From: Chloranthus sessilifolius
Taxonomy: Eukaryota; Streptophyta; Magnoliopsida; Chloranthales; Chloranthaceae
Length of the DNA: 64,000 nucleotides
Assembly: GCA_021018995.1 (NCBI GenBank)
Contig: CM037587.1
Location: 72,001,604-72,065,603 of the forward strand
Reading direction: 5' to 3'
Shown here: in pieces, positions 35,110 to 47,530 of the stretch
How positions within the stretch are numbered: position 1 is the first letter of the stretch
How the letters are laid out: each line of letters opens with the position of its first letter
Notes under the pieces: model-generated
Seen by the model: the letters and a program-made list of their open reading frames with translations, nothing else
Told to the model about the DNA's origin: nothing
Database searches by the model: none
Program-made: the position numbers and the translations under genes

Positions 35110-36274
35110 ATCTAGTATCATATGACCCATCTTTTCGCATTTAAAGAATCCCCCGGTGCCCCGTCTGCAATTTGAAGTCTTATGAGATTTGCCGCAATGG
35201 GCACACGTAACCTAGGGACTTGAAGATGTTGCTCGTGAGAACACTGAGTAATTGATGCCCCCAACGTCTGAGTCTGAGCAGGACCCTCAATACGGAAAGG
35301 CCTCACAGGAGTACATATTGGTGGCCTAGGATAATTTGTGTAGGCAAGTTGTCTTAAAACTTGAGCTAGTGTTGTGAACCTTGACTTTTTATTCCCCGAG
35401 CCATAGTCGCTTGCTCTTCCTTGGCCTGCCTTACTCTTGTTTTGTTGATCATGCCTTTTGTACATGTTGTTTATATCCCTCTCGGCCACAATGGCCTTTC
35501 CCACACTTTTGCATAGGTCTCCAGTTCAAATACTAAAACCCGATCTCGTATGATTGGCCTCAGGCCTTCTTCAAATTTATTGGCCTTCATTTCTTCAGTG
35601 GCCACTAATTCTGTTGTAAACCTCGATAACCTTATAAATTCATTACCATACTCCCATACGGTCATGCTTCCTTTCTCCAAATATGAAAAATCTTTCTTTA
35701 ACTGATTCCTCACTTGCTTGGAAAAATACTCTTTATTGAACACCGTAATAAACTTCGCCCAAGTCTATAGGCCGTGAGGATTTTTGACCTCTCTCTTTCT
35801 TAATATCAATTTCCACCACGGATCTGCATCACCCTCAAGTTGGAAGGAAGCCCAACCAACCTTCTCATTCTCCGTACTCTGTAATCTCTATAGGAGCTAC
35901 TCCATTTGATTTAACTATTTTTCCGCTTTCAGCGGATTTGTCTGCCCATAGAAACTAGGAGCAATCAATCTCCTAAAGTCGATAAAAGATGAGGAAAATA
36001 GTGTTGGTGGAGGTGGTGGTGGTGGCTGCTGATGTTTCAAGTTATTAGTAGCCAATAGTGTTGTCTGCTCAGCCAACAATGCAGTCTGCTGAGTTTGTTG
36101 GGCCATGGCAGCGACCACTACCTCCATGGCTTGAGCCATCTTGTCTTCATTCCTCTGATCCCTTTCTTCAGGAGGTTGTCTCTGATCTCTACCCCAACCT
36201 GAAGGAATAACATCTATACTCCTCAAATTTCTATGACGACCGCCCCTAGGGCGTCCTCTATCTCTTGAATCCAT
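35110..36274 (-). pseudogene. gag of element B (fossil)
   Basis: Starts MDSRDRGRPRGGRHRNLR (36274), then a Gln-rich part, then the capsid block FIDFRRLIAPSFYGQTNPLK. YFSKQVRNQLKKDFSYLEKG and EFIRLSRFTTELV (35471-35743) are typical gag capsid sequence. A CCHC-type knuckle is readable near 35110-35230. Gag packages element RNA in cytoplasmic particles. Confidence 0.85.
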
Positions 36275-36385
36275 CTTAATCTGTTACAATGAAATAGAAG
36301 TTCTATTAACAGAAATCCCTATACTCCAATAAAATCTTAAACGTCTGGTCAACTCTAAGACTTGTCAGAAATTTCTAAAGCATAA

Positions 36386-36397
36386 GCTTTGATACCA
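36386..36397 (-). other. primer-binding site of element B (initiator tRNA-Met)
   Basis: On the minus strand TGGTATCAAAGC follows the 5' LTR end after two bases. It matches the 3' end complement of plant initiator tRNA-Met (TGGTATCAGAGC) with one difference. Confidence 0.85.
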
Positions 36398-36746
36398 ACT
36401 GTGGCAGCCCGGATTTCCTAATCACGAGACTCAGACCGTCGGAATGACACTAAGGCCGATCCCCGAAAGGAACTTTTGGCACATCCACACGCAAAGCGAA
36501 AACCATAGCTAACCAAATAGAATATCATATGAAAAAATTAAATCTCTAATTTTATATTCAAAAGCTCAAAATAACGATTCTAATCCTATGTAAAACTCAT
36601 GGGCAGAAGAACCGAGAAGAACCACTGGTGATGTTCAACCATCACCGAAATATGGTTCACAAAATAATAATACAATAATTATCCAAAAGAAATATATTCA
36701 TTACATCTCAAAATCATCAACTAAACTCATCTCTCCAAAGCCGGAC

Positions 36747-36865
36747 CTACCCGTGCTTCGTACAAATAAAACAGTCCTCAGGATGGGGCCCTGAGTCCTC
36801 TTCCAAAGGCACGTATTCGGAGACCTCTTTATCCTGGTCCTCTGTACCAAGATCCTGATCGGAAC
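36747..36865 (-). other. short acidic reading frame in the 5' LTR of B
   Basis: After AGCTCATCCCTCGACTATAT (the counterpart of the box in LTR A) the minus strand has two bases and then 39 codons including the stop. They are rich in Asp and Glu, with PHPEDCF near the end. Length is 119 bases with the same entry phase as in A, C and F. The acceptor AG is less clear here than in the other families. Confidence 0.5.
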
Positions 36866-37864
36866 CCGTGACATATAGTCGAGGGATGAGCTTCATCTAA
36901 GCTTGATAGGGAAAAACAAACAGCATGCATATCTCCACCAAATCATAAATCTCATGACATGATCGAAAACATAGATTTCTCATAACGATGCACAATTTCA
37001 AATGTAACTGAATGAAACACAAGCATTTTTCTTAATTTGGAAAGGTTGTCACATGCTCTTTTACTAATTCGCATAACAAAGAAAAGAAACTTAAAGTGCT
37101 TCACTTAAATAATCCCTCGAGCATATATGGCATCGAGCCCCTGATGGAATACCCACCATCATCGTTCACATGAACCATTCACATATGATGCCCAAGGTCC
37201 CAAAATGATGGACACTTGTGCCGAACACAAATACTGTAGGTCGGTAGAATTCACAAGATCACAAAGGTTTGTACAGATATCCCTCCATACCGGTCACGGA
37301 TATCCCACCATGTCGGTCGCTGATATACAGCCGCGTCGGCCGGGTATTCACACATAAACCTCAAATTAACGTCCATAACTTATAGTTTATTACTGCGTGA
37401 CGTCATACTTATAATTAAATTTTGTAAGATTAAAACACATAGATTCGCACACTTATAACACATCTTAAGGAATCTTGAAAGATTTCACATGTTTAACACA
37501 TTATCGGAAGGAATCCTGAGAGGTTCCCACACACGTAACACATTTATTAAAACCAAAGTTGTCAAAGTACACACACACGCTTACACATTCACAAGGATTA
37601 TATATATTCTCAGGCATTGCATCATAACATAATTCACATGCTAATTGTATAACAATGCACATGGTGTATAGAGTTCTCCCTACCTCGACGAGAAGTTAAA
37701 ATGAATCTATCTCGATCTAGCTAGCCTCTCACACTTGTGACCATGATCATACCTAAACACATACAAATCGTAGCCCACACGTCAAAAATGACATAAAATA
37801 ATAATCTCTAAAGCCTCTCCAAAACCCATAAAGCAAATCGAAACCAAACTCCAAATCTGGCCAA

Positions 37865-38050
37865 ATCGATCGAATGGTTTAGTCACTGAGAAACTAAACC
37901 TTTGCTTAGGTGCCATATTCTGATCAATCGCTCGATCGATTTCTTCAATTCATTCGATCGGAATTAATTATGATCGAACGGTTTCTTCAAAACTCACATA
38001 CCTTTCACCCATTGATAAAACCGATTAAATGGTCACTTATTTCAATCGAA
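37865..38050. repeat. CGATCG palindrome array in the 5' LTR of B
   Basis: Shorter version of the 3' LTR array, with units such as CGATCGAATGGTTT, CGCTCGATCGATTTC, TGATCGAACGGTTTC and CAATCGAACGTTTTTG. Confidence 0.8.
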
Positions 38051-38654
38051 CGTTTTTGTCAAACTCTGCACATTCTCGGAATTTTAACTTCTTTAACTTG
38101 TTTTTCTTAATTACATATCTCCTAAATTTCTAATTTTCTCACACATACATACCAAGATTAACATAATTGAACAATACCACTTCATATAGATTTCTTACCT
38201 TAAATCAATATATCGTTCGATTCACTAGCTCGTACACAGCTAGGGCTTTATAATTGGAGCTTCAGAGTCTCCGTGATCCCAAATCTGTAATCTCACACAC
38301 TAAAATCCTAATTCCTCGCACACATGATCACACGCATTTAAAGCTCACTCTCTCTCTCTCTCTCTCTTCTCATTTACTCTCTTATTAACTCTCCAACAAC
38401 TAAAGGTAACAGAATTTAATTCTCTCATATTTGTCTTTTATACTTACAAGATCAACTAGAGTGTTAAACACATATACCGCACCTCGGCGTACGTTACCTC
38501 ATGAATGGTTCATACACCTATTCATCTTTTCTTTCTAAATCAAAAACTTAAGTCACTTGACTCACCATAATACTTTATCTTATTTGGTGCGTGACTAGTC
38601 GGGCACGCACATTGAGATGTACTATTCAAAGGTCCAAATTTTTGAGTCTTTACA

Positions 38655-39514
38655 TATATATTATTATCAAATTCATTTACATATACTTATATGCATGTTT
38701 TTATTCTTCTTCATATCCAAGTTAATAGAGTTGGGTGAATAAAATAAATGGCATATATATTTCTTTTATTTTCAAAATAAACTAAACAATTTAAGATGGA
38801 TTGAGTGCCACCCACTTGTTGAAGCATGAATCATGAATTTTTCGGTGATTTGGGTTGATGGAGATCGGATTCGACGTGCCGTGGTGACTGATTTCATGAC
38901 CAGATCAGATTTTCGCATGTTTTGCCATAAAAACTTGGTTGTCGAAGCTTGCTTAAACACCACTAGAGGTATTCATAGTTGGTGTCGCCGTGGTGATGGT
39001 GCTTGAGGCACAACTCCTATGGTTGAGCCTTGGTGGGTGAGATAAGGTGGTGTTGGATGGCTGCACTAGAAGATGGTGGTGCTCAAACTGCGTTTTTGTA
39101 GAGACAGGAGAACGAGAGAGTAAGAGACGGATGCAAGAGAAAGAGTGCCTGAGGGAGAAATTTGATAATTATTTCTCTTCAGATTTGTACGTGGGTATAT
39201 ATGTATATATATATATATATATATGAGTTAGGTAGAGAGAAGGTTAGATTGGCAAGGTGACTTGCCAATACGATAAGAGTCCTTTAAAGAATCTAATTGA
39301 TTGCTACGTATTATGGGACACTTAATTGAATTTTGCTTAAGGCAATAAGTCTCTTGAGATTCTGTTATCATTTTTAGTGTAAATCGGATCTTATTTTAGA
39401 AATTTCTTAATTAAATTGTATGGGCTATGATGAGGTATGTGCACAAGTACCAATTTTGGTGCTTCACCTCTCTATCACCATCAAATAGGGTCAAAAGGGA
39501 CCCGGATCATAACA
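38655..39514 (-). mobile_element. LTR part of element D
   Basis: The right end reads GGACCCGGATCATAACA and is followed by a purine tract on the minus strand (39515-39531, TTTTTCTAGGAGGGGAAAA). This is the 3' LTR/PPT layout of a Tekay-like element. On the minus strand the LTR starts TGTTATGATCCGGGTCCC, almost as in element C. The left side meets element B, and the full LTR length is unknown. An (AT)n run lies near 39195-39222. Confidence 0.6.
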
Positions 39515-39559
39515 TTTTCCCCTCCTAGAAAAAAAATTTCGTCCCCAAAAATTATGTAC

Positions 39560-42500
39560 CAGTTATTTGAAGAGCTCAGAATGTTTTGCTTTGACGCCAT
39601 CTTCATTCTCTCAAGTTGTCTCCTTTGGCGTATGATGTTGCCATTGGACCAACACCAATGTCATCATTTTATTCTTGAAGACTTGCACTTTTCGATCGAG
39701 AATCCTGATCAGTCTCGCTATGGTGGTGAGATCTTCCTTGATATCGACAGGTTCGTTCTCCACTATGTGTGAGGGGTTATATATATTTCCTCAACATTGA
39801 CACATAGAATAATCATGGATTCTCGTGTATTGTAGTGGTAGAGCAATTTTATAAGTAATCTGGCCAACACGTTTCGCTACTTCAAAAGGCTCTACGTATC
39901 TGAGGCTTAGTCTCCTATGCTTTCCAAAGCATATAACTCCTTTGCTCAAGGAGATGCGAATGAATACACGTTTGCCAACCTGTTAGAAATATTTTAGTGT
40001 TCAAAATACGAGCAAAATTGTAATAAAATTCAAAGTTTGAAGTCAAAATGTGGTACCTTGAACTTTAAGTTACAACGATGTGGGTTGATGTACTTTCTCG
40101 GACGATCCTAGGCTATCCTAAGTCGTTTGAGTATTAGTTTGACTTTTTCAGTCGTAGTTTGAAATAGTTTGGGTCCAAGCATCTTCCTAACTCCAACTTC
40201 GTCCCAACACAAAGGTGTTCTACAACTTCTATTGTATAATGCTTCAAATAGAGACATTTCAATGGTTGCCTGATAGCTATTGTTGTAAGACAATTGATCA
40301 TAGGGAGGTGATCATCCTAATTCACTCAGAAGTCAAGCATGCAAGCTTGCAACATATCCTGGACTACTTGGTTAACCCTTTTAGTCTGCCCGTTTATTTA
40401 CGGATGGAAGGCCGTACTGAAATTTAGGCGAGTACCTAAAGCTTTTTGGAAGGCAGTCCAAAGTTTTGAGGTAAACTTTGCGTCTCTATTTGAAACAATG
40501 CTCACCGGAATAGCATGTAATTTCACGATCTCTTTCAGGTAAGTCTCAGCGAGTTTTTCTCCATCTGTAGTGGTTTTAAATGGTAAGAAATGTGTGGACT
40601 TTGTCAAGATGTCAACTATTACTCAAATGGCATCGTTCCTCTTCAACGTTTTTGGTAGGCCAACGATGAAGTCCATTGATATAATTTCTCACTTTCATTC
40701 CAGAATGGGTAAGGGTTGAATGAAGCTTACCTGCCTCTGATGTTCCACTTTAACTTGTTGACACACTAGGCACTTATATATATTCGGCTATTTCTTGCTT
40801 CATGTTCGGCCACCAGTACTAAATTTTTAAATTTCGATACATCTTAGTGCTGCCTGGGTGCACTGAGTACCCTAATTTATGACTTTCATTGAGTATTTCC
40901 TTTTTAACAATAGGGTCATTGGGTACATATAATCTCTACCTAAAGAGTAATGTTCCATCCATCCTGAGACTAAAATCAAGTTTTGGTTCATTATACATTG
41001 TCTCAATAATTTTTATGATTTCTGGACCAGCACGTTGTAACTCTCTGATTTTGTCTACAATGAATGGATTTATCAAAATTCTTGCTAGATATACACCTTC
41101 TTCAATTTCTTAGAGATGGAAGTCTTCTTCCACTAGTTCATCAAAGGGCCTCTAAGTTTTTAATCGGGCTAACAATCCTGAAGTCTTTCTACTGAGTTCA
41201 TCTGCGACGATGTTTATTTTACCGGGACGATAATTAATCGAACAGTCATAATATTTTATGTACTCCACCCATCTGTGTTGTCTGGGATTCAAGTCTTTTT
41301 ATGAGAAAAAGTACTTGAGGCTCTTATGGTCTGTATATACTTTGACTGTTTCACCGTAGAGGTAATATTGCCACAATTTTAGAGCAAAAATGATTGTTGC
41401 CAATTCTAAGTTGTGACCTGGATAGTTTCTCTCATGTGGTTTAAGTTGTCTTAACCCGTATGCAACAACCTTCCCATCTTGTTCCAGTAGACAACTAAGT
41501 TCTTGGAGAGATGCGTCGGTGTACTCGAACCATCTGCGTTGTATGGGATTCAAGTCTTTTTATGAGAAAAAGTACTTGAGGCTCTTATGGTCTATATATA
41601 CTTTGAATGTTTCATCGTAGAGGTAATGTCACCACAATTTGAGAGCAAAAATGACTATTGCCAATTCTAAGTCGTGGCCTAGGTAGTTTCTCTCATGTGG
41701 TTTAAGTTGTCTTGACCTGTATGTAACAACCTTCCCATCTTGTTGCAGTACACAACTAAGTTCCTGGCGAGATGCATTGGTGAATATTTCAAATTTACCC
41801 GTGTTCATGTTAGGGGGTGATCACTACTTATATGTGTATCTAATAAAGTCTTAACCTATTGCAAGCACACAATGGAAATTGTAGAGCTAGTATAGGATCG
41901 TTCCCATGAAGACATGATTTTTCTATATTAACTTAATTTTTCTGAAAACTTATATTTATCTTTTAAGTTCCTAAACTCCTGGAGAAATATGAATAAAGAA
42001 TTATTTCTTAATCTAAGTTGTAGAAAATAAATTCTAATCCTCCTTCAGATTATGGTCGTCAATCACGATCTTCAACTATCGGATATTTATGAATTTAAAC
42101 AGTACCGTTACACTATATGCCAAGTTTTCTAGCATTGGTCATCAATCAATACTAATATCCTATCAATACAGATTTAATCTAATCAACAATCTCCTAAAAT
42201 GTGGACATCAATCAAATTCTAGAAAACTGAAGTTAGAAAAGTAAAAATCATTACACTAATCTGCAAACTTCAACCTGAGTCGTCAATTAAAATTTAAATT
42301 TAAAGATGTTTATAAAGCAAAAAATTGCAATAAAATAAATCTAAACTAGAAAGCAATAAAATTATATCTTTCACTTCTCAACCGCAGTCGTCAATAGCTT
42401 CTAAGAAACTACAGATATCTACTATAATCTTCAGCTCCCAATTGCAGTCGTCAATTGCTCTTGAGAAACCTTGGATATCTAATCTATAAAGTAATAAAAA

Positions 42501-43563
42501 TCTACTCTAAATTTGATCGAAAGAAAACCCAACCTCAATCGTCAATTGATGCTGAGAATTTCTTCGATGCTTATTCCTATACCGGGCTCTCTTATTTATA
42601 GATCATAAGGAGTCGGTTTACAAAACTATTAATTCTAATAAAAGAAATAACTAAAGCAAAACTATCCTAATATAACTCCACTTCTAACTTTATCTTTCCT
42701 TGCTTTCCTTTTGTTGATGCACTTCTGGATTGTTCAGTAGTAGAGATCTTCTGGAGTCTATCTATCTTCACCAATCTTCTCAGATCCGTGATATGCCAAA
42801 CTTCTAATTCAAAAGTTATTTTAATTCAATGTATGGCGGTGTAAATCTTCACGTGATCATCAGCAACAGTATCAACAATGAGAAGCTTGTTCTGTAAATC
42901 GTAAATCATGATTTTCTTTCTTCTATTATAGTTTTCCTTAGAAAATTGTAAATCACGATTTTCTATTTCTCAACATAGCTTTTAGTGAACGATTCTTCAT
43001 AACGATCAATCACTTTTCACTTTTGTCGCCTTTCACTTTAGAACGTCTTCTGGAGAATCATAAATTATGATTTCTTATTCAGCGCTAAACTGTCTTTCAC
43101 GATTTTCTGGCTTTCAGTATATAGCGAATTGTCTTTTTATGCTCTACCTTCTTTTTACTGCTCTTTTGAGTTTATTTTGACGAATATTAATACTTTGACT
43201 CTCTTTTACTAATTTTTCTTAATATCTGCACATCATTAACTTACAGTAGCAAACTAAGTCCTAGCATCACTAAATTAAGGATAATAAATTGGTATATTAT
43301 GTGACTGATCAGGGGGTAAGGTGAGAACTGGTGTAGTAGTAAGCTTCTTCTTCAACTCTTTGAAGCTTCCTTCACACTCGTTAGACCATACAAACTTTGT
43401 ATTCTTCTTTGTGAGGCTTGTGAGTGGCAGAGCAATCCGAGAGAATCCTTCCACGAAGTTGATGGTAACCCGCGAATCCAAGGAAACTCCTTATTTCGGG
43501 TTCATAAAATCTATAAAACTGTACGGTCAATAGTGTCAACCATGTAGAAAATGAATGGTACAA
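39560..43563 (-). pseudogene. element D pol remains: RNase H, integrase, chromodomain end (fossil), interrupted by H1
   Basis: RNase H (41299-41553) reads [20 protein letters not shown] and [11 protein letters not shown]. Integrase appears at 40108-40607 (FLPFKTTTDGEKLAETYLKE and NRSCRTPLCWDEVG). The chromodomain-like C-terminal part lies at about 39560-39980. The end of RT and start of RNase H (FKELKKKLTTTPVLTLP) lie at 43317-43563, beyond the inserted LTR H1 (41818-43311). Part of the RNase H sequence is present twice. The element is heavily decayed, Tekay-like and older than H1. Confidence 0.8.
41818..43311 (-). mobile_element. solo LTR H1 inside element D
   Basis: Starts TGATCACTACTTATAT and ends GTGACTGATCA, flanked by identical GGGGG target duplications (41813-41817 and 43312-43316), 1494 bases. 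On the minus strand it has a TATA box (CTATAAATAAGAG, near 42590) and several repeats around GTCGTCAATT. The block with CCTATTGCAAGC and GATCGTTCCCATG near 41860-41900 matches Athila/Tat-like LTR ends. No internal coding region. Confidence 0.85.
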
Positions 43564-44441
43564 TTGACTCTGTTGACCGCATGATTTTGTGTTATTTTAA
43601 TTTTTTTTCACAATATTATTTTGATCATTGAGCCGCTCCTTTATGTGGCACCCGAACATGTGATGGGGTGCCATGTGGCAGCAAACAAATGCGAGACCAG
43701 GTAAGTTACCTGATCTTTGGTACCAAGCTGCCTTTACCCATTTTATAATTTCATTTCATATACACAATTAGATTTAAATTTTTATAAACCATGTCTATTT
43801 CATCATCATCATCATTATTGTCGTTGACATCGTTGATGCCATGGCCGTCACCTTGTTACATCTATTTAGGGGTTAGCTTTACATCTCATTTCTGCATTAA
43901 TTTCTACTTAGTGCTAAACTCTTTGTTACTATATCATCATTTATGTCGCTTCTCACCACTTTTAAAGTTGATTCCTCGTCCTTTTGAAAGGTTTGCCAAG
44001 AAACTGTTTAAGTTTGCGTGTTTGCCAAGCTTAGCAAACAAACTACAAGTAGTAAATTTGTCGATGATACATATTGAGTGAGACTAAAGTCTGTGTTGCG
44101 ATAGATTGTGTGGGGAAGAATGTGATGGTGATATTGTGTGTAGTAAAATCACATTTGGAACATGGCCAGCTTTGTAGATTGAAGGAAGTGGCGAGGAATG
44201 AAGATTTGCTAGAGCCAAATGTGTAGATGAGTGGTCTGGTACGTGGCCTTGATCGTGAGTATGTGGTTTGAGTAACTGAAATGGACCATTATTTGTGCAT
44301 GAGTGAGAGTGGGAATTAAGGGAGCTCTAAAAGGCTTCATTGCGACATTAGGGTTCAATGAAATGCTAATAACAAAGTTCATGGTCTGTTTTCTACTTGA
44401 CAGTTACTTATTTGTTTTTTACTACGAGGAGTCTTAGTTGC
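43564..44441. other. unassigned sequence between D and H2
   Basis: Contains TGGCACCC...GGGTGCCA (about 43648-43673), a perfect 8-bp stem. A short open stretch near 44095-44230 on + is gene-like in texture but not recognised. A CATCATCAT run lies near 43800. Confidence 0.35.
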
Positions 44442-45735
44442 TGATCAGTCACATATTTTACTATTTTAGTACCCTCAACTAAGTGTTGTTAGTCCAAAGT
44501 TTTTTACTAATAACTTCTTGATCATGGATATTTAGAATAACAAGCAAAAGAAGAAAGTATAAATCTATGCCAAAAAGAGTTCCTAAAGCAATAAATGGAA
44601 GATCCCAAGTAAAGAAGAGTAATATCGTAACTGAAATACCAATTCACGGGAGAATGAGAGAAGAAATCGTGAAACCTACGAGCTAGTTGAAGTAAAGGAA
44701 CATACAATCGAGAGCTAAAACCAGAGAAGGTATAAAACCATAACCTTACGATTCTGCAAAAGAAAGCTCCAGATGGTGTTCGAGAGCTATAAGAAGTACA
44801 AAAGAGAAGACTGTGATAGAACGAGGTAGATTACGAGCAATCGAATGGGAAATCGTACGAAGAAACAAAGAAAGACACAAAATCATATTCACGATTTTGT
44901 ACATTAAAGAGGTATGATTATGCTTTGAAGACTCACATGAGAAGTGCACAAGCATGCAAAATCATATATCTAAAGGAGGAATCCATGCACGCCATGGATC
45001 TAGGAAACTCGGCGAAAATCACTACTGTTGAGTTCACCAGAAGAAGAAAGTCCACATGTCTCTAGAAGTTCTAAACATGGAGGATACGATATTAGGTAGT
45101 ATAGTTTTAGGAAAATTAGTTTCAAGAGTTTTCTTTGTATAGATTAATAAATTGTTGTAATAGGCCACTTGTGAATCTATAAATAAGAGGGCCCGTGTCC
45201 ATGGATAAGTATCCAAGAACTCTCGATCTTCATTGACAACTAAGATTGAGAATCGGAAGATTAAAAACTTAGAATAGTTTTTATTTTCAGCATTGTAACT
45301 TAATTTTAATTTCAACAATTTATTTCTAGTATTTTAATTTTCTGTCTATTTACTTTCAACAATTTAATTTCCAACATTTTAATTTTCTGCACGTAAATAT
45401 TTGAAGACTTCTCGATTTTAATTGACGGCTAGAATCTGAAAGGTTGGAGACTAGATTTAGTTAACTTTAATTTCTGCAATTTTATTTCAGCACTTCGGAT
45501 ATCAAAGGAATTCTATATTTTAATTGACAACTAAGATCTGGGCGACAAGAGATTTAGTGTATCGGTTTTCAATTCAGTAGAATAATTTTACTTTCTGCAT
45601 CTTGGTTTAAAATAACCCACAACCATTTTTTATTCTTTAAAAGCAAATAGAAGTATTCAGTAAACAACCTTCCCCGTGGAATCGATCATATACTCGTGCT
45701 ACAATACCGTTCTGCGCTTGCAATAGGTTAAGACA
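44442..45735 (+). mobile_element. LTR H2, inverted relative of H1
   Basis: Starts TGATCAGTCACATA, the reverse complement of the H1 right end, and shares TCTATAAATAAGAGGGCCC (45175-45195), the repeated ATTGACAACTAAGATCTG segments and the end block GCTTGCAATAGGTTAAGACA. Orientation is opposite to H1. I could not see a target duplication, so the right end is approximate. Confidence 0.65.
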
Positions 45736-45743
45736 AGGAATAG

Positions 45744-45883
45744 TTAAAGAGCTACCAGTTGCACGAAGCGGTAAGAAGTGTGCAGTGGGTTGGAAGCAGG
45801 AGTGTCATTAAAAGCTTAAAATTGAATAGTTTTATGGTTGGATGCGAGAGTGGCACGCTAAGTAGAAGGTTCATGCAGCTAGG
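45744..45883 (+). pseudogene. open coding fragment of an unrecognised gene, left of element C
   Basis: A + frame open for 46 codons reads SYQLHEAVRSVQWVGSRSVI and later FMVGCESGTLSRRFMQLG. It ends at the target site of element C. The same frame continues on the other side at 55520 (EEYMLMLKDAHYVREVALL). I do not recognise the family. The VRSVQW...GCESGTL spacing is slightly WD-repeat-like, but that is a guess. Probably part of a host gene or pseudogene hit by element C. Confidence 0.45.
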
Positions 45884-46165
45884 TGTGGCGACCCGAGATC
45901 TCACAACCTCTTGATTGTAAAGTCTTAGACCGTACCTTCGTATCGTGAACCATAGAAACATAATAAGGTGATAAAAGCACCTTAAACAGTAGAAGATAAA
46001 TTTTCTATAAAATATTCATTAATCAAAATAAAACTCAAGATAATGTTCTTATTCCAATAACAAGTCCAGCATGATTAAAGCTTAAACGGTTTTGATAAAA
46101 TACTAACTGATCAATGTCTCATTTATTTAAAACCATTAATAATAACTAGAAAGAAAAATAGCCAA

Positions 46166-46269
46166 TTAGGCCACGAAGCCATCATCGCCATTCAGTCCAA
46201 TTTTTTTAGCACCACGTGCCGTCTCATCGCCATAGACCCATACATTGTCATCAGCGACACCTGTCTCAT
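46166..46269 (-). other. short acidic reading frame in the 3' LTR of C
   Basis: After GGGTGACCAG (acceptor-like) the minus strand has two bases and 34 codons with the stop, 104 bases, the same length and phase as in LTRs A and A'. It contains GVADDNVWVYGDETARG and ends DDGFVA. The 5' LTR copy is at 53088-53191. Confidence 0.6.
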
Positions 46270-46508
46270 CTGGTCACCCACATCAACAAGGGGTGTAAGT
46301 TTACACTTGTATGGACTAGATATACAATCCATTGAAGCATAAAATATCAGTTATAGCCATATAAACATTTCGGTATATTTCATGTGTGTATGCATGTGGC
46401 ATGTATAATCTTAATAAGCTTAAATGAACTAAACATAAACATGGATATCAATGTTACATGAATGCATCATTTCTTTTAATTTCATCTTTCTTTTCATTTA
46501 ATTCACGT

Positions 46509-46860
46509 TAGACTCCGTCCCGCTCAAGACGTTGGATCGTAATTATGCTTATCTCTTATTTAGTTAGACTCCGTCATGCACTAGACGTTGGGTCTAATGA
46601 ATCATATCATTTATTACATGTCAAATTTCGTCCTGCTCAAGACGTTAGGCTTAATCATGCTCATCATACTCTTGTTTAGTTAGACTCCATCTTACACAAG
46701 ATGTTGGGTCTAATACCTTCTTAGGCTCCATCATGTATAAGATGTTACGTCTAATGCTCCTTAATTGTGTTTAGTTAGACTCCATCAAGCCCAAGATATT
46801 TGGTCTAATACCTTCTTAGACTCTATCATGTACAAGATATTGGGTCTAATGTTCGTTGAT
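46509..46860. repeat. tandem 40-base hairpin repeats in the 3' LTR of C
   Basis: About eight imperfect units running TTAGACTCCATC...AAGATGTTGGGTCTAA. Each unit's ends are complementary (TTAGACYC with GRGTCTAA), so each could fold. The copy in the 5' LTR is at 53431-53780. Confidence 0.8.
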
Positions 46861-47099
46861 CATGGCTTGACATTTTATCATATTTTACGTGTCTTGATTG
46901 TGTATTATATAGATCATCATAAAACATGTAAAGTGTATGAGAGTGATATCATAATACATAAGCATTTAAGTGCATTTAATCATGGTACATAAATATTGAA
47001 GTGTACACAATCATGGTGCATAAACATTATAGTGTATATCATACGATCATAGTGCATAATGACATTTAATGATACTGTTATGAGAATAACTTGAATATA

Positions 47100-47530
47100 G
47101 AACTTAACTATTCACACTCAATCTATTGAATTCATGTTCAGGCTCAATCTATTGAATTTAGCTCAATCTATAATTTCTCAATCCATTGAATTCTATTCTT
47201 GCTCAATGGATTGATTTCTCAATCCATTGACATAAATCCATGCTCATGCTCAATCTATTGAGTTTTACTCAATCCATTGAGTTTTGTCTGTTACCATTTA
47301 ATATTCATCCTCAATCGATTGACATCCAATCGTAAAGCGATTGACATAATTATGTGTATTTTTTTAAAACAAAATCATCTATTAGTATCTACTTTAATAT
47401 TCATCCTCAATCGATTGACATCCAATCGTCAATCGATTAACATAATTTTGTGCCCAGTCTCAATCTATTGAGTCCGGCTCAATCTATTGATTTTCTCAAT
47501 CGATTGAATTTTCAATCTCAATCGATTGAC
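47100..47530. repeat. TCAATCGATTGA palindrome array in the 3' LTR of C
   Basis: More than fifteen units of CTCAATCGATTGACA or CTCAATCTATTGAATT variants in irregular spacing. Core TCAATCGATTGA is a perfect palindrome around ATCGAT. Many copies carry T in place of the C of the central CG, consistent with decay of methylated CG. Confidence 0.85.

Larger units (their letters stand above)
27291..38654 (-). mobile_element. element B: Tekay-type chromovirus with an accessory ORF
   Basis: Minus-strand order: 5' LTR (36400-38654), PBS, gag with zinc knuckle, protease, RT, RNase H, integrase with chromodomain-like end, an internal palindrome array with TATA box, an accessory ORF, PPT and 3' LTR (to 27291, partial). 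The chromodomain end and LTR style place it in the Tekay (Del) chromoviruses. In about 190 compared bases the two LTRs differ at about 14 positions, so insertion probably happened within the last few million years. Coding parts are broken in many places. Confidence 0.85.
36400..38654 (-). mobile_element. 5' LTR of element B
   Basis: On the minus strand it begins TGTAAAGACTC at 38654 and ends GGGCTGCCACA at 36400, about 2.26 kb. In order it contains a TATA box (38436-38443, GTATAAAAG), a CT-repeat leader, a donor-like TTTAAGGTAAGAAATC (about 38205), the CGATCG array (37865-38050) and the GGATATCC block (37278-37352). A block GAGCATATATGGCATCGAGC (about 37121), shared with LTR A, follows, and then the acidic frame. 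Confidence 0.85.

Noticed and set aside
36381-36399. tRNA-like sequence next to LTR B
   Set aside because: Only the short tRNA-Met 3' complement is present. It is the primer-binding site and no tRNA gene folds here.
38655-38659. TATAT next to element B as its target duplication
   Set aside because: The matching copy on the left cannot be seen because the outer end of the left LTR is not present. AT-rich 5-mers are common here.
44095-44230. Open frame reading VAIDCVGKNVMVILCVVKSH as a host exon
   Set aside because: Too short and without recognisable family or splice context. Left as unassigned.
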